64,000 bases of DNA from Trochalopteron elliotii (taxonomy: Eukaryota > Chordata > Aves > Passeriformes > Leiothrichidae): the NCBI GenBank assembly GCA_024734555.1, contig JANPWX010019802.1:1811342-1875341 (forward strand), given 5' to 3'. Every line of letters begins with the position of its first letter. Positions within the stretch are counted from its first letter, which is position 1. The position numbers and the translations under genes were made by a program. Below are positions 12,860 to 26,000 of this stretch, one piece after another. Under the pieces are notes generated by a model. The model saw only the letters and a program-made list of their open reading frames with translations, ran no database searches and was not told the DNA's origin.

Positions 12860-14033
12860 ACTTCCATTCCTGTTTTTCTGTTCTCATTCCCTCTCCATGA
12901 CCTCCACTGGTAATGAATCAGCATGAGCCCTTAGTGACTCACACCAGACACATAGGTAGGGACTCTGGAGAGAATAACATTTTCTCCTCTTCCTTGCCCT
13001 GTCTTAATTTCTTAGAGCAAGGCACAGTTTGTTTGTTTCCCCCAAGACCCAATCCCAGAGACATTTCTCACTAATTTGAAACAGAAGCCAAAAAGTCACA
13101 CCAAAACCCATGTGAATTCCTTACTATTTTTTCTCAATCCTGCACTATAGGTCTACATGGAGCTTCTCAGACCAATAAAAACCAGAGATAAACAGACTTC
13201 TTCTAATATTTCCCACACAACTTCACAGATGCAGGAGAAGCTGTACCCAGGGGTGGTGACACAAAAAACATGCACCCTCACAGTCCTGCTCCCGAGAGCA
13301 GAACAAGGTGTGGGGTAGGGAGCCCTCATTTGGTGCTCCTGACATAGGAATATCAGAAGTGATTCACCTTCACTGGTAGAATTGCAGGAACAGGACTTAG
13401 GCGTGGAATGCATATTTCTGGTTTTGCACATGTTTAAAAGTATTTTCAGTAAGGCATTGGGAGCAACCCTCTTGCAGGCCAGGAAAGCATGACGTGCTCA
13501 TACTCCAAGGATTTCCCACTCAACACTGGTGTCTATTGCAGCTTCCACAGCAAATGGAAACTAAGGATCTTCCAGGGAAGGCTCTATGGGCTAAGTTCTT
13601 CTATTTAGCATTATACACTGAAATAAATGAGGCTGTACATGAAATCCCACGTTTTTCAAATGTCATTGACATTATAATTCTATAGGTCCTGACTTGGCAT
13701 AGTATTAAACCTTGTTCTTAACAATGTAATAACAAAAAAGTGGGGACAGAAAGAAGAGGGAGGATATATATAAATTTATATAAAATAGGTCATGCTTGTC
13801 TTTTGCTTTCGAGAGACTTTGCTGTAAAATACACTTCAGATTTTCATGGGAACCTGATTAATAATTATCAGGCCTAATTTCAGGATGCAGAAAGCAACCA
13901 TGTTACTAGTTACACATCAATTGGCTCATTAACCTCAGAAAATGTAAAATAAAAGGACCTAGGTGTATATACTTCCCCCTTCTTTGCTTCTGCAGAAAAT
14001 CACTCTTGCTAACAACTGAGAGGGTTTTAAGGG

Positions 14034-14061
14034 AAAAAAAAAAAAGAAAAGAAAAGAAAAG
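14034..14061. repeat. (AAAAG)n short simple repeat
   Basis: A 12-base A run leads into about four AAAAG units. No recognisable retroposon lies to its left, so it is annotated as a simple repeat only. Confidence 0.8.
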
Positions 14062-17000
14062 ATACATGATGAAAGAAAAATATCAATAAGTAAAGCCAAG
14101 TGAGAAAACATGAGAAAGAGCAAGGAATGCGTTAGGGCTGGCAAACTGAGTTCCAAACTGTGCTATTGGGGATGATGAGCAGTCCAAACACCAGGCACTG
14201 TTATTCTGAAGCAGGTGCAGGTAAGCCTTAGAAAATCCTTCCAGGAAAAGTCCTCACTCAGTTGAAATCACAGCAATTTGTTATCTCTCATGACGCCTAG
14301 ATCTCACTTTCAAACCTCAGGATATTTATTAGAGCCTTAAAGAGCTCAAGATCCCTTTTCTTGAAGACAACAGATAGTCAAGCTGAAAAGCTAAGGCAGA
14401 AGTGTGCAGTCACTCTTCATTCTTGGTGACTTTAAGAATAAGGTAGTAGGAATACATCAGACATACTTTTTATGCCAGGATCTTCCCCACATATAACACA
14501 ACTATTGTTACTACATCTGTCAGCAGGTCTGTGATCCCACTGCCCATGGAGTAATTCCTGGGTTCATCTCCTGGTCTCATCAGCAGGGGGGAAGCAATCG
14601 GCTCATACTGTTAGTGTAAGCAATTTCAGCTATGGAATAAAGAAGCATTTAAAATTAGGTATTTAAATAAGGAATCATTTTAATAAGGTCATTTGTGTAT
14701 TAATGATGCTGAGACTTCATCCTGGCACTTGTAAGTGCTCACAAGGTGCCCTGACAGACTTCAGCACACTTTCTTAACAGTGCAGATTTCTTCTGGCTGT
14801 GGGCAGAAAAAACTGTCACATCTCCCACCATACAAAATAAAAGATAAAGCAAGAATGAAAAAAAGGATGTATTTTAATTCCTGAGCAAACTGGAATTCAA
14901 AATGCCGATAGCTGACCCTCAATAGTAACTGTAAGGTCCAACAGGAAGTGATACCTAGACCATAAATAGGCATTTTGGACAGGATTAGCAACTGTGTGTT
15001 CATATAATGAGTAAGAGGACAATTGCAGGCTTGTGTACACTGCTGCTTGGGTAGCAGTACAAAGAGCTCAGTACATTCATGCACTGAGCATGATTACAGC
15101 AGCCCAGACAGGTTCACAATCCTTCTCATCCATGGAAGGAAAAGACAGGCTCTGTGCCAAAGGGGCTTTCCTTTCCTGACATTTCACAGCATGTGCCATC
15201 AGACGGCTCAGGGCCAAGAGTGGGAAGTTTATTAGCAGCAGCTGGAAGAGTTTAGACAGCTGTTGCTTTCCAACATCTTTCCAAAAACCTTGAGGACCCA
15301 CACTTGTAGAGAATGTTATCTCCAAAGCACTGATCAAGAATGCGTCTGCAGGGAATTCAGCTTCAAATACATAAAAGGTTTCAGCCAGGAGGAAATAAAC
15401 CAGCTGTCCCAGTGCCCATGGTGGAACAGATCAGACTGAGTGGGCCTACTGCAGCAGGGTAACTAGATTTAAGCTAGACAATGTGAGAAGCTTCCCAGGA
15501 GCGAGCACAGTGAAGCCCTGGAACATCTCACCTGCAAGGCTGTCTGTAAAACCCTGGCGGAGGGATGGTAACAAAAGTAACCCATTTAGTCACAACAGAA
15601 GGAGATGGACATGGAGTGCTCTTGAGGGTCTTTCAGACTTTCAGGTTTTTACACATTTCACAGGCAGTGAAACCTTACAGGCACTAGAACTATACTATGC
15701 TGATAGTTACACACATCTAAACCAAATCAAAACAAAAATTTGGTTTCAGAGAAGTTTCCCAGAATGTGCATGCTTGATTTCCACGTATCCTGAATGGCTG
15801 CATACATGCAAGGATTCTGCTGTCTTTGTACCTGCTCACAATGCACTGAAATAATCCTTTACTCCATGGAGTTACCAGGTCTCTCCTATCTGCTCTTCTT
15901 TATCTCCAAAAGCTTCAGCTAGCTTGCACTCCCAGGGAGAGTAACTTCAAAATTTTTGGCAGGTATTGAAGATAACTGGCAAAAGTTTTGCCTGGTCTCT
16001 GTACTCCGCTAAAGTTTAGCAGAGATATCTCAAAACCTTACTAGCATCTCTTTTTGGTTAGAGATTTTCATCTTTCGATGAAGAGTCATTATCAAAGTAG
16101 ATCAAGTTGAAAGTCTTTGGAAAGTACACAGCAATCTCTTTGACTTTAGAAGTAACAAAAGACAAGTTAAGAATCTGAAGGAAATGCTGTGCCCTACCAC
16201 AAGCAGGAGAAAATGAGAAGTTTAAAGCAAGAAGAACTTCCAGGGAAAGACCAGAAACATTGCTAATAGGAATTCCCAGAGAGTTCAGGACTAGCATATG
16301 GCACAGCAGCCTTGCTGAGTTTATCACATGCATTTCAGTTTCCTTGAAAAGTTGAAATGATCCTTGACCAGATTTTTTTTTAAGTCTTTTAAATTGAGGC
16401 TGTATTTCCCAGCGCTAATGAAAACCCATTCATGATTAATTCAACATCCTGATATTTGAAGAGAACTGCTGTTGTGGTATTATATAGCTTTCACAGAAAA
16501 TTACCACTTCAGGACAGATGATGCAGTAGTGTCGATGAGTAACAATTAAGCCCAATCATTAAGGGCTCTTCTGATCAGCGAAGTTGTCCACTGAAGACAT
16601 GTATATGAAAAGTCAGTGTGACTTTTTTCTGCTAGAAAGATCTTCATAGAGTTTCTAAAGGACCGTTTTTATCTTTGGAACATTTAATTAAAGGGGCTGC
16701 ATTTGAATTATGACTTTTGATTCTCCTTCCAAAGTGTTAAATGGTTTTAGAAAATGTTTCCTGTCAACCTAGAGTTACAAAGTACTTTTAATCATGGAAA
16801 GCTGTTCCATTATATCTCAGTGTTAAGTTTCTAACTTTTACTAAGTGTATGAACCAGGTATTTAAAACTTTGTATTCTAGGAACTCCAAAAAGTCACCAG
16901 GGAAACTGTCCCAATTCCATCCCCAAAAAGCACAAATGTGTAGCTATTTCAATGCAGTTTTGGGTAAAGTATGGACAAAAAGCGACTAGCAGGATGGTTT

Positions 17001-20000
17001 CATGAACGAGGCTGTTTGGTATTTTCTCCATAGAAGCAGAGAAGGACAATTGAAATGTTACATAAAACAAATAGCAGTGATTTGATATACATTTAAGTAC
17101 ACTAAGATCCATCAGATTCCAGGACTGATTGGGTGACAAGCCTCCTTATTTCCTTACTTTCTGTCTTACATAGAGAAAGCTAGCTGGTGATAAGTTTGAC
17201 CTTAGCCTTGTTGAAATGGTTGCCTGCACGATGCAACTCTTCATTTACCTTCTGTAACACATTTCTCAGGTTCTACCCTAAACCTGATACAGAGGATCAA
17301 TAGACCATCCCATTTTCAGCCTGCAGCCTGCAGGGGTGCAACCAAGGCAGTGATATCAGCATATATGTCCAGAATTTTTTTTGATATAACAGAGAGAGAA
17401 AAATCACTGAATTTGGTTGTGGTACTACTCTTGAAGTCCAATACGTGAGCTGAGCACTGAGGCCTTTGGAGACAGAGTCTTCAAATAAGACACAGCCAGG
17501 AGTCTCCCTGCAAGCCAAAAGCTGCAGTGTAGAGGCAACATGCTAAACAGACATGATTGAACAAATCTGCATCAGAGACACAACCTGCTCACACTGTGTG
17601 TCAAATGAGGAAAGGCAGAGCACTGTTTGTAGCTGCCTGAACTGGGATTGGAGGGAAGAGCAGAGCCTGGAGGTCTTGAGCAGAGATGGGGATGGTAAGA
17701 CCAGGTTCAATTGTAGGCTCTCTGCAACCAGGCCCCTTGATGAATGAGGAAAACTTTAAAACCCTGGGATTCCTCTGTGCCATGACACAAAACACTGCTG
17801 GATGAAGACATGTAACTACAAAGCAGGATGAAATATCCATTCTGATATTTACAGAGATAGAGCAGAATTTCAGTTGCTTCATAGATAATAGTAACTATTC
17901 ATCCTAATTTTCTGCTGAAAACCTATAGAGTCTACAACAGGGTCATGCTAGCCCATTGCCCTCTTCTCCCCAAATAAAAGAATGTAGGATTCCAAGAGAA
18001 TAGAAAGCACATGTTAGATATCTGACTTGTGCTAGCTGTTATCCACCTTCTTCCCCCATAATAACCTCCTGTTCTCTATTTATATTCACATCTATATTTA
18101 ATGCTTACTGAAGACTATGGACTTGTATTTGATGTTCATCTGAAGACATGATTCATCAGAATTCTCATTTTTAGTAATAGGAAAAGGCTGTGATAGGAAA
18201 AAAAAAAGATGAGTCCTTTTCATCTTGGTAGCCATGTAACCTTTATGTGAACTTGAAAAGTCATACAAAAAATGGCAGTCTCAGTCTACTGCGGTTGATT
18301 CACAAAGTTTTCTGAATGCTGCATGATCCTCCCTAGTAGTATCTGATCTCTCCTTCTTTAAAGAACAGTCATTAAAAAGAGACAGCAAATCACTCATTCC
18401 TTGACCTACCATGTCTGTTGTTTTTAAACATGAGATGTAAAAAACATTCTATTAGTTATAAGAAGTTTTTGAAAAAACAGATGTTATCATTTCTATGTCT
18501 GTAGTCCCAAGAATGAAAAACAAGGACAATAGGTCAATTATTAACTTGTTTTTCATACTCTACCCTCAACCAGAGCCACCAGTGCTGACTCCCAAGCAAG
18601 TGGTCAGAGGAGAGCATGGCACTCCCTTCCCTGCTATCAACACAAACCCTCTAAGAACAACCTGTGGCAGGGTCACTGAATGCAGACAGCTGAAGAGCCT
18701 CTGATATCAACTCCCTACAAAAGCAGTCTACTGATTTTCCTTACCAGAATACAAGGAGCACCAGACTATTTGGTGTCATGGAATGTATATGCTCAGTATA
18801 TACTCTATACTCTGTATGTGTAGAGTCTCCTATATATCCTCAAATGGAGAATGCCAATGTACGTGGGGTAAAAATATTCCTACACACAGAGCTAGTTGCT
18901 ATGAGTTATCATGACTTTATAAACCTCTTGGCACAAAAAATAGGTTTACCTACCCCCCTCTTTTCCAAACCAGCTAGTTTCCCTTAAAAAAACATTGGCC
19001 TATTAGACATCAGACATAGCTGGGTTAGATGACACTATAATTTAAGAAAATAATTTAATGTGAACTTCTAATTCCAATGTGAAAGATTGAAATTCCACTG
19101 GATATGTGAATTCATTAAACAGAAGATATTTTCATCCATCAGAATACATACTTTACAGAAATAAGAAGCCAACCTTCAAATTTACAGTTGGTATTCAGGA
19201 AATTGTGGTTTTGCCTGAATTAAAAACCTTTAATTTCTGGAAAATTAAAACCATGAACCTTCACCTCTTTCATCCTACCTTCCCCAAAGGAGTATCAGTC
19301 AAAAGAGTAAGTAAGGAACCAAAAAACCTGTCTGGAACTGCATCTGCATGGTGGTGAAGCCAAATCAGAAGGAGTGGTCTGGATGCCTGAAGCACTAGCC
19401 CTGAAAGGGGCAGGTGGCTGAGACAGGTTCATCTGATTACCTCAAACCACATTGCAGCACCTTTTGTTTTCTCAAAATTGTTCCTCAGCTCCAAAACACC
19501 CTGGAGCTTCTCTCATGCCTAGGAACTGACATAAAATTTTCAAATGCAGCTCCTCCTGGGAGAGGAACAGTGAAGAACCTCAGCCCCAAATGCCTGATGC
19601 AGTGATGGTCAGGGCAAGAAGCAGGAATCACACACAGGCACATCGTCCTGCCACAGGGAAGGTTTTCACCCAAACCTATCAGCTGCACCAGGCCACCTGG
19701 TTGGGATGGGTACAACTGGTTTATGGGACCAACCTGACTCAAGCTGAATCATCCTCCACTCCTGAGCTGGGTTTTGGGGGACTGGTTTTGCGACACCTTG
19801 CTGGCCAAGGGAGCCAGAGCAGGTCAGTGCTGCTATCTATGGCTCTGTTGCTAGAAGAAAGCCTTGTCTAAGTCTAGCCTCAGTGACATAATGAACTGAC
19901 TTGTCTGGGACCAGGAGCCTCATGCAATATTTTAGTCTTCATCTGTGTGTCACTTCGCAGAGATGCTTATGCAGCATGAGAGAGGGAGGCAGGCATGGTG

Positions 20001-23000
20001 TCCCATTTGTGTGCATATGCTTTACCTCTGGATTTCTCAACAAAGAGCATGCCATTTCCAACATACTTTCTCCTCAACCCAGCAGACCTGTCTCTTCCCT
20101 TTCTCTTGCCATTACTGCCTGCATGCTGGACTTGGGGACCCAGTACTCAAGTGCTGCAGAAAGGCTCAGGTGACACAGCATGACACTGGAATGGCTGTTC
20201 TAGAAATCAAGGAGGTCACAGGCTCTTCCTTCCATCAGCATGGGTATAACAGCACCACATAAGGGAAAATCTGGCCCATGCAACCAGAAAATATTCCCAC
20301 AGATGCATGAAGAGACTAAAACCAAAAGGACAGAGCAGGTACTGCTCCATTTTTCTGCTATAGGCTGTCTTCCCCACATCCCTATTTAAAAGCAATGCTT
20401 GAAACACATTTCCATCCTCACTATTTCTGCATTATAATTGTCTGTAAATGCCATTTTTTCTTTAATTACCCCTTCCTACATATGTATGAGAATGATATGA
20501 TAAAGAACAATACAACATTGCAATTGAATGAGCATAGCAAAAGCATTGTCCTATTAACTTCATAGCAGTGATGTGTTATGAAATGCAAAGTAAAGAAAAA
20601 GGGGGAGTAATTTGTTTATAAATATGTTAGTTAGGTGGAGCAAATGCCATATTGCCTGATTGCAAGTGATTGCAAAGCATGCCTTCTAGCATGGATTTCA
20701 TGGAGCAAAATGTAGTTAATAAAACTACCTTTATGATTTTTATTACAGCCTTTTAGCATAAATAGCTAATAACCAATTTACATTAATGGTATTGGCACAA
20801 ATGTAAATTAGTGTCTTTTTGTTTGTATTGCTGAAGTGTAGTTCCATTGCCAGACAATTGTATTTGGCCATTCTATTAACTGGAGAGATCTAGGAAACAG
20901 ATACAGTCCCAGGGCCTGCTCAAGGAATATTAATTTCAGAAAAGAAATTGCACTGCATACCTCCTTATTAACTGGGGCCTCACAAAGAGCACATCTGCTT
21001 TTTGCGCCCTAGCCTCTTCTTCCATCACACGTGTTAGCATAGAGACAAATACCCAAGCAGGTTGGGGCTGCTTCAAATCAGGTTTTGAAACCAGGTTTCC
21101 AGCCCCACACAGCATTTCAAGATTTCATTTTCTTTCCTGTTCTAAGTCACAAGCACCAAGGTCTTAGGGAACTGGTTTCCACCCACCCCAACAAAGAAAC
21201 CCCAGTAGTCGGGTTATTCACTTAGAAGGAGGTATTAGTTCTCAGAGAGGCATGGCAGCTCCACTGGGGATGACACCAGGCAACACTCAAAAAAGGGGTT
21301 GTTGCCTCCCTATGCTCTCCTGGTTAAGATCTTCTCTTCTAGCACTCTCCTACTCCTGGATACTTAGGACACCTTCCTCCTCTCCAGGTGAAATTGTTGC
21401 CCTGCATCCAAAAGACACACCTCATGTTTTCTTCAGTGTAGCAAACAATGTGGAACCTTGCATGAGACTTACACCACCACTTCTCCCCTTTTCCCAGGTG
21501 ATGGCTTTCCAGCTTGACACTCAGAAAAAGGGATGGTTATAACATAATTTCTATTGGTGCAAATGGCAGGTGGGGAAAGGAGCCTTTACAGCCCACTAAA
21601 TCAATCCCTCTGAAAGCCAAAGATCAAATGTAAATGTTGGCAAATTATTGGCAAGGCATGTGAAAACCACACAATCCTGCCTGCTGTAAAAATAAAGGTT
21701 TTCCATTTCAGGCCTCATTCATCTGGGACCTTTCATATTCACAGGGTCTTTCTTCAGTCACGCTATATAAGCAGCTACTGTATATACTGAAAGCCAATTG
21801 TCCCACATACTTAAGAGTTCTGCTGGAAGAACAATAAATCATTCATTTATTTCCAATTTCATTACCCTTTATGTGATATTGATACAAAAGCATCCTTTCC
21901 ATTTATCTGTTTGTTTCCTAGACAAAGACTAGAAGAAAAGTTTCTTCTCTTCATACAAATTGGCAGTAAGTTGTTTTCCTTTCATCACTACAGAAGGTGG
22001 CAGACATTTTCTACTACCCCAGGGTTTTGTACAAGGGATGCATGCAGTGGTTTTGTGTCATTTTGATTCCAAGCATGCAATACACTGGGCTAAATTTCGC
22101 TGCTGTTAACACCAGTCTAATATCTCCAGAAAAACTCCAATGAACAGAGAATGTTTTTTTTCCTTTTGACTATGAACAGCCATTTTAAAGAATCATTTTG
22201 TAAATATACATATATAGATGTCAACTTCTGCTCCCTCTTACCCTCAAGCATGAGCAATGCCATTCTGGCAGACTAACAGCAGACCTCAGATTCGTACTTG
22301 TGCTGCACTACTATATACCAAGAATAATTTCGTTGAAGTTCATCAAATTCTGCTGATGGAACTCCAGTGTAAATGAGATCAGAAACAGGCTTTGTGATCT
22401 CTGGGTCCTCTTGTCCACTAGATGCACAGAACATAATGAACTAAACAAACATAGTAGACAAGATAATGCTATCCCTGTGGCATATTAAATACTAATGCAA
22501 TTAACGACATCAGCATTTTGAGATGAGTGTTATGAATGGCCAAGACTCATGAGAAGTAAAAGAGGAGAATCACTTCAGTGGAGACCTGGCACTAGAAGAC
22601 AGAACCCATAATATGAGGTCAGAGCTCAAGATTGTTCTGATTTGGTAATTACTTAGGTACCATCTGATTTAAATTAGGTGGACTAAGGGAAACACTTCAT
22701 GCCTTCACTTCCATTCCAAAGCAACAAGATCAATGCTCCAGCTGGCTCATGTGCCTCTCTTGCATATTATGAGCCATAAAAATACCAAATTGAGCTAATT
22801 ATGATTCATGTTAAACTTATAACGTTCAATCCAAATCCCATTATCTGAATGTAAAGATTCCCAAGAGGTTCCACAGAATTTGGATTAGATCTACAATGAC
22901 AAATGCCAAGTATGTAAGGCCAAAATGAGCTGACTACACCAGTGCAATTTTGGCATGACTCTATTAAAGTCTGCAAGGCTACTCTGATTTTTGTGGGTCT

Positions 23001-26000
23001 GAAAAAAGAACTTAACCATTAGTGATTTGTACTGGAATACAGTGTGCTTGCCATTTTACACCAGCCCTAAAGGTTTCAGTTTTCTTTTTGTTTTCTTTTT
23101 AAGCCCTAATTAATTTTTCTTTCAACTGTATCTGTTCTGTGTTCTCCTGGCAATTTTTCAGATGAAAGATTCTGTGTAGTTCATTATTTCTTCTACCAAA
23201 AATATTAGACACAACCTATAATAGGACAGGAAAACTTTTAGCATAGCATAATCTTTGAGCCAAATTCAGGTCTTACACTTTGGGAGTATTCTGTTCTCAC
23301 TTGACATCAATAATATAGCCTAAGAGGAAATGAGAGAGGGATTTGGTCAATTATACAAGCACAATTCTTTACAGAACCTGCTTGAAAGTGACAGAAATAA
23401 TCATTAATGAAGATTAATGGGAAGATTCTGGGGTATGGAAATAATTATTTACTATTTCACTTTAGAGGCACGAATGGGAGAACAAAAAAATGAATGATCA
23501 CAAGAGTTACAAGCTGGTCTAGCGCAGTGTGTTTGGGAGTATATGGCTATTAATAAACTCTTTTGCCAGTATTTCAGTATGAATAATAATATCTCAAAGC
23601 TTCCTGCAGCTGCCACAGCCTTGGCTCAGCTTTACTGAGAAAGAACCACCTGCTGTTCTGCAGCACTGATGGGGTTAAAAAGCCAGTAAAATGGTATTTG
23701 TTTCTCCCCAGGCTGGATGGTTGAGGCAGCTCCCATAACTGGGCAGCTGTCCTGTGCTCTCTGCTGTTGGTGTCAACATCCCCACCAGTGCAGAGGAACC
23801 AGTGGCACCTGCATGACTCACACACACACAGGAGGCCCAGTATTTTACAGGTAAATAAAGACATTTACAAGGAAAGACAGTTGTCCTTTTTTTTCCAAAA
23901 GTTATCCCGTGCAAGAAAAAAGGAAAAAAAGTCCTTTTCTTTATCACTGGAATATAACGTTTTACAGTAAAAGGACACAAAATCAGGACAGTCTTCTATC
24001 TACAGATAGACAAAGCTCAGCAAAGTTAAGCTGCTGGTTTGCTGCTTTTTAGAATCCCCTGGAATATTAAAATGCTTTGGCATTGCAATTAGGGAATAAA
24101 ACTGTGTATTCCACAAACCTACCTTAATCTGGCAACATCTACAAGTGCTAAAACATCCTTTTTAAAAGGTGTTTTAAAGACATATTGAGGCACAGGTTTA
24201 ATAGCTTGGATTTAGTCAGTCAAAATCAAGGGCCTACTGGAATAGCTATTTAAAAAATCAAACAGCATGCACATCACATCCAGCAGAGGTGGATGCCATG
24301 ATATATAGTGCAGTTCAGACTGCCCTGTTTGCCCAGAATCACTGCATTACGAGCACTATATCCTAACTTAACTGATCTGCAAAAGTGCTTTGGAATATAG
24401 AAGAGCAAAAGAATCCATATAAAACCAATTTCTTTTCTGTTCCATTTAAAAGTTAAAGGCACTAGTAAAAAGAGAATAAATATCTTCTTGCTTTATGCAG
24501 ATGGGAATATCCATCATGAAATGATTGATAAGCCTTATTCAAAAGGCAGGGAGCCCTCAGGGTCCTGCTCTGTGCTGCCCTACAAAGAGATGCAGTCCTA
24601 CATCCATGGGCCACTGCTGTAAAGCTGATGGGACACACCTTGCCAGGCTCTCAGTGCCCTGGGCAGGAGCAGGCACTTCTTGGCTGGTCTGCAGAGGTGG
24701 CAAATCTGCTGTCATGCTTTGGCCAGGGGCCTGGGCAGGAGGCCTTGCATGAGCCCCATGGGTGGTCCTGCACTACAGAGGTACACTGTGCCTCTTGTCA
24801 CACTTGGGCTGTTTCATTTTAGAGAAGGAAGCAGGAATGCTCCAGGCTACCCATTGCATCAGAAAGGATGTGTCAATAACTGTCCTGTCTGTGTGTATAA
24901 TTCATTGGACAACTTCTCTAGGAATGAAAAAACTAACTCTCCAGAGGGTGTATAGAAACAAATAAATTTTCTACAGCAATTTCAGATTTCAGACCTCTTC
25001 AGTGTCCATTTGCAAAACCTGTTGGGAGGAGTGAGAGGAACATTAAGCAGACAGCAATCAGACACTGACAAAGCCAAATTCACCTCAGAAAGAGGCAAGA
25101 CAAGATTTGCATAGAAAGGTGAGTGAAAGAGTGAAGTTGTCACACCAACACAAATTTCAATACCATCTTGTGATTCAGAACAACTGCCTGCACTAGAGGT
25201 CATCAAACTTCAGCGGAAGGGACAGCTAAATGAAACTTCTCACCAGTGAAAAAAATACCATCAGGAGAAAGATGCTTCAGGAGTACAGGAACCTACTCCT
25301 GGCACTCACCTGGTGACTCTTTCAGTCTGCTGACAGGGCAGCAGGGCAGGGTGCCTTTCCCAGCCCCATCAGTGCTCCCCACAGCCATCACAGCTGTGAG
25401 CCCTGCACCTTAAGAGCCCATAGCACCTCCTGCCCACCTAATTGGGCAGCTCTGCTTTTACCTGCCAGCACCTCTGGCCCACAATCAAAACACAAGAAAT
25501 TCAGATGTCTGATGGTCCCCTGAGGACTGTAACATCGTCAGCCTCACACATGGTCCCAGATGACCAACAGCATAGGGATAAGTGCAAAAAGTAAATTACT
25601 TACGTAAATACCAGGTTAGTGTTATGTTGAATTATGTGCCTGCCTTGTCTCCAGGTCCTGTCAAATGCCTCAACAGCCAATGTTGCCACATGCTGGCAAC
25701 CTTCCTCCTCACAGAGGGCAGTGAGCCTACCAGACCTGCACACCTGCACACAGCCATCTTCCCTCACTAGAGATTCCATTCACATATCCAGTTGTTCCAT
25801 TTAGGAAGAAGTTTCTAGAAGGTCCCACTGATCACCAGCTGATGGACTGCCCCTGCTACATGCTTAGAAATCTCTAATTTCTAGGAAGTAGAACATTTAA
25901 AACAATTCCTTTTATGACTGTTTCTTTGCCCACAGTGTAAATTTTGTTTGCATTGTGTATATAGGGATGCTGTTCCTAAATTTTGTTTCCACCCCATCCA

